Of a stretch of DNA of 23,864 bases, positions 22,242 through 23,864 are shown piece after piece; the first letter of the stretch is position 1, and every line of letters starts with the position of its first letter. The notes under the pieces are model-generated. The model saw only the letters and a list, made by a program, of their open reading frames with translations, was not told the origin of the DNA and did not search any database. Source of the stretch: Hyphomicrobiales bacterium (lineage in GTDB: Bacteria > Pseudomonadota > Alphaproteobacteria > Rhizobiales > JAJFHC01); the NCBI GenBank assembly GCA_021775835.1, contig JAJFHC010000065.1:1-23864 (forward strand), written 5' to 3'. The position numbers and the translations under genes are program-made.

Positions 22242-22835
22242 ATGGCACGGATGAAATTCCTTTGTGATGCTGAGCGCTGCATCGAGTGCAATGCATGTGT
22301 TACGGCATGTAAGAACGAACATGAGGTTCCCTGGGGCGTAAACCGCAGGCGGGTCGTCACGATCAGTGACGGCAAGCCGGGTGAACGGTCCATCTCGGTG
22401 GCCTGCATGCATTGTTCTGACGCGCCTTGTATGGCCGTATGTCCTGTGGACTGCTTCTACCAGACCGATGAAGGTGTGGTGCTGCATTCCAAGGATCTCT
22501 GTATCGGTTGTGGTTATTGCTTCTACGCGTGCCCGTTCGGTGCGCCGCAATACCCGCAGGTCGGCAATTTCGGCTCCCGCGGCAAGATGGACAAATGTAC
22601 GTTCTGCGCCGGTGGTCCGGAAGAGGCTCACTCCGATGACGAGTTCAAGAAATACGGTCGCAACCGTCTTGGTGAAGGCAAACTCCCGCTCTGCGCGGAA
22701 ATGTGCTCGACCAAGGCACTGCTTGCCGGTGATGGCGACATTGTCTCGCAAATCTACCGTGAGCGTGTTGTTTCCCGCGGCTTCGGGTCTGGTGCCTGGG
22801 GCTGGGGACGCGCGTATCCCGGCGGCGGCTCGTAA
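22242..22835 (+). CDS. fdhB: Formate dehydrogenase Fe-S (beta) subunit
   Basis: A 197-residue ferredoxin-like subunit that carries electrons from the catalytic subunit to the membrane. Four [4Fe-4S] cysteine sets are visible: C13, C16, C19, C23; C58, C63, C67, C71; C87, C90, C93, C97; and C119, C122, C151, C155. It lacks the C-terminal membrane helix of E. coli FdnH and is shorter (about 200 against 294 residues), so it would be held by contacts with the gamma subunit alone. It has no signal sequence and presumably travels with the Tat-exported catalytic subunit. It starts 12 bases after the fdhA stop with AAGGAG upstream. A strong hairpin follows the stop. Confidence 0.94.
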   Translation: MARMKFLCDAERCIECNACVTACKNEHEVPWGVNRRRVVTISDGKPGERSISVACMHCSDAPCMAVCPVDCFYQTDEGVVLHSKDLCIGCGYCFYACPFGAPQYPQVGNFGSRGKMDKCTFCAGGPEEAHSDDEFKKYGRNRLGEGKLPLCAEMCSTKALLAGDGDIVSQIYRERVVSRGFGSGAWGWGRAYPGGGS

Positions 22836-22851
22836 GGGTCCGACATTAGTT

Positions 22852-22877
22852 CGGGAGGCGGCGTCAGCCGCCTCCCG
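22852..22877 (+). terminator. Strong hairpin within the fdh operon
   Basis: CGGGAGGCGGC (22852-22862), GTCA loop, GCCGCCTCCCG (22867-22877): a perfect 11-bp, very GC-rich stem 17 bases after the fdhB stop. It is not followed by a T run, so it may partly terminate or serve as a barrier to 3' decay. Either would give more fdhA/fdhB product than gamma subunit. A second small stem lies at 22916-22930 (CCACGG-GGT-CCGTGG). Confidence 0.6.
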
Positions 22878-23016
22878 TAACCATCAGGATCCAGTCGCTG
22901 TATCGATATCGCGGTCCACGGGGTCCGTGGCGCCTGTGCGAATGCTGTGTGGCGCTGAGGCGTGAAGCAGCGGCAGACGCTATACCATGTAATTTTGCAT
23001 TTAGATTTTGGGTTCC

Positions 23017-23220
23017 ATGTCATCAAAGTCATCAACCGCACTGAAACTTGCATTTGGGGTGTGTGGACTGTTGGTCGCGCTCACGGGGTGCCGCGAGGCA
23101 GAACTTGGTAGACCGTTGCACTACGAAAAGGGCGTCTATCAGGGTGTCGAAGACGAGAAACTCAACCAGGAAGATCGCAACAGATTGAATCAACGCGGTC
23201 TGAAACAGCAATACATCTAG
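23017..23220 (+). CDS. Very small lipoprotein in the formate dehydrogenase operon
   Basis: A 67-residue protein from the ATG at 23017 (a TTG three codons earlier is possible; neither has a strong ribosome-binding site). It has a lipoprotein signal peptide: basic start, hydrophobic LAFGVCGLLVA and lipobox LTGC with C25. The mature part is about 43 residues, very polar: a short GRPLHYEKGVYQG segment and then a charged, probably helical tail rich in Glu, Asn, Arg and Gln (EDEKLNQEDRNRLNQRG). I do not recognise a named family. Its place 19 bases before the gamma-subunit gene suggests a small periplasmic accessory or subunit of the formate dehydrogenase complex. Third-position G/C bias is weaker than in its neighbours, as is common in such short proteins. 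Confidence 0.7.
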   Translation: MSSKSSTALKLAFGVCGLLVALTGCREAELGRPLHYEKGVYQGVEDEKLNQEDRNRLNQRGLKQQYI

Positions 23221-23239
23221 TTCTGAGGGGACAGGTCGC

Positions 23240-23864
23240 ATGAATACCGGCCAGGAATCGCATGTGAAACGCCTTGTCATGATGCTCATGACGGTCGTTC
23301 TGATCGGCATCGGCACCATGTTGCAGGCATCCGAGCCGGCATTGGCCCAGCAGGGGGCAGTCCAGGGAGCGGTTCCGGGAAATTCCCTTGGCAATTCCTC
23401 CGATACGGAATTCTGGCGTGCGGTGCGCAACGGCGCGCAGGGCAAAGTGTCAATTCCAAATCAGCAGGCCGCCGTTCTAATTCAATCCGAGGGCGACAAT
23501 TGGCGGGCCTTCCGAAACGGACCGCTGTCCACCTATGGCGTGTGGGGATTTGCCGGGATAGGCATTCTGCTTGCGCTTTTCTTCTTGATAAGAGGCCGTA
23601 TCCGTATCGAGGCCGGACGAAGTGGCGAAACCGTCACACGATTTGGCGGTGTCGAACGCTTTGGACACTGGCTTCTGGCTGTCTCGTTCATCATTTTGGG
23701 CCTGAGTGGCCTGAACATGCTGTACGGCCGTTATGTGCTGATCCCGGTGATGGGACCGGAAGTCTTTGCCAGCATCACGTTCTGGGGCAAATGGCTTCAT
23801 AACTACGTGGCCTTCGCATTCATGGTCGGCCTGGCCCTGATCTTCCTGATGTGGCTCAAGGATA
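23240..23864 (+). CDS. fdhC: Formate dehydrogenase cytochrome b (gamma) subunit, 3' truncated
   Basis: The first 208 codons are present; the gene continues past the window end. After a signal-like hydrophobic stretch (12-30, ending ALAQQ) comes a soluble segment of about 60 residues (40-98, with TEFWRAVRNGAQG and DNWRAFRNGPLS). The first long membrane helix lies at about 99-118. Then follow RFGGVERFGHWLLAVSFIIL with H143 and WGKWLHNYVAFAF with H187, placed as heme b ligands in the FdnI/FdoI family. It should anchor the dehydrogenase and pass electrons to quinone. The N-terminal periplasmic extension is longer than in E. coli FdnI. AGGGG/AGGT sequences precede the ATG. Confidence 0.9.
   Translation, partial: MNTGQESHVKRLVMMLMTVVLIGIGTMLQASEPALAQQGAVQGAVPGNSLGNSSDTEFWRAVRNGAQGKVSIPNQQAAVLIQSEGDNWRAFRNGPLSTYGVWGFAGIGILLALFFLIRGRIRIEAGRSGETVTRFGGVERFGHWLLAVSFIILGLSGLNMLYGRYVLIPVMGPEVFASITFWGKWLHNYVAFAFMVGLALIFLMWLKD

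Overview
The window reads as chromosomal DNA of a GC-rich alphaproteobacterium. The signs are the strong G/C preference at third codon positions in most genes, the gene families present (an MFE-2-like SDR, a long Mrp/ApbC with a proline-rich linker, a TIGR02811-type small Tat protein beside a cysteine-containing formate dehydrogenase) and the frequent GTG and TTG starts. The species cannot be fixed from sequence alone. I saw no rRNA, tRNA, CRISPR array, intact insertion sequence or phage gene.

Layout. Positions 1-1600 are AT-richer than the rest and gene-poor. They hold a minus-strand metallo-beta-lactamase-fold protein that has lost most of its metal ligands. At 1601-4398 a membrane histidine kinase (-) and a SAM methyltransferase (+) diverge from an AT-rich spacer. 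At 4457-9321 there is a mixed block: an SDR (-) opposite a plus-strand run of GST, an RNase Z-like MBL hydrolase, a uracil-DNA-glycosylase-family protein and a lipoprotein alpha/beta hydrolase with a TTG start, followed by a convergent alpha/beta hydrolase (-). At 9322-10123 that hydrolase and a TetR-family regulator (+) share a compact divergent promoter region. At 10140-11277 (-) lie an internally deleted methyltransferase and a thiol-dioxygenase-like cupin. At 11604-13597 (+) lie a hydroxypyruvate-isomerase-family enzyme and an IclR regulator whose upstream region carries three palindromes. Mrp/ApbC (+) follows, then HAD hydrolase, FAD-dependent oxidoreductase and MoaA (all -).

The last 6 kb is a coherent operon for a periplasmic, membrane-anchored formate dehydrogenase: TorD-type chaperone, small Tat-signal protein, catalytic Mo/W subunit with a Cys ligand, four-cluster Fe-S subunit, a very small lipoprotein, and the cytochrome b gamma subunit, which runs off the window end. 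MoaA, the first enzyme of molybdopterin synthesis, is transcribed divergently from it, so a cofactor gene and the cofactor user flank one control region of about 400 bp.

No single stretch is an obvious new system. The best leads are the regulatory DNA (9322-9400, 12565-12657, 17916-18318, 6879-6909), the ligand-poor MBL protein, the decayed methyltransferase and the tiny lipoprotein inside the formate dehydrogenase operon. All functions are inferred from motifs read by eye; no database search was run.
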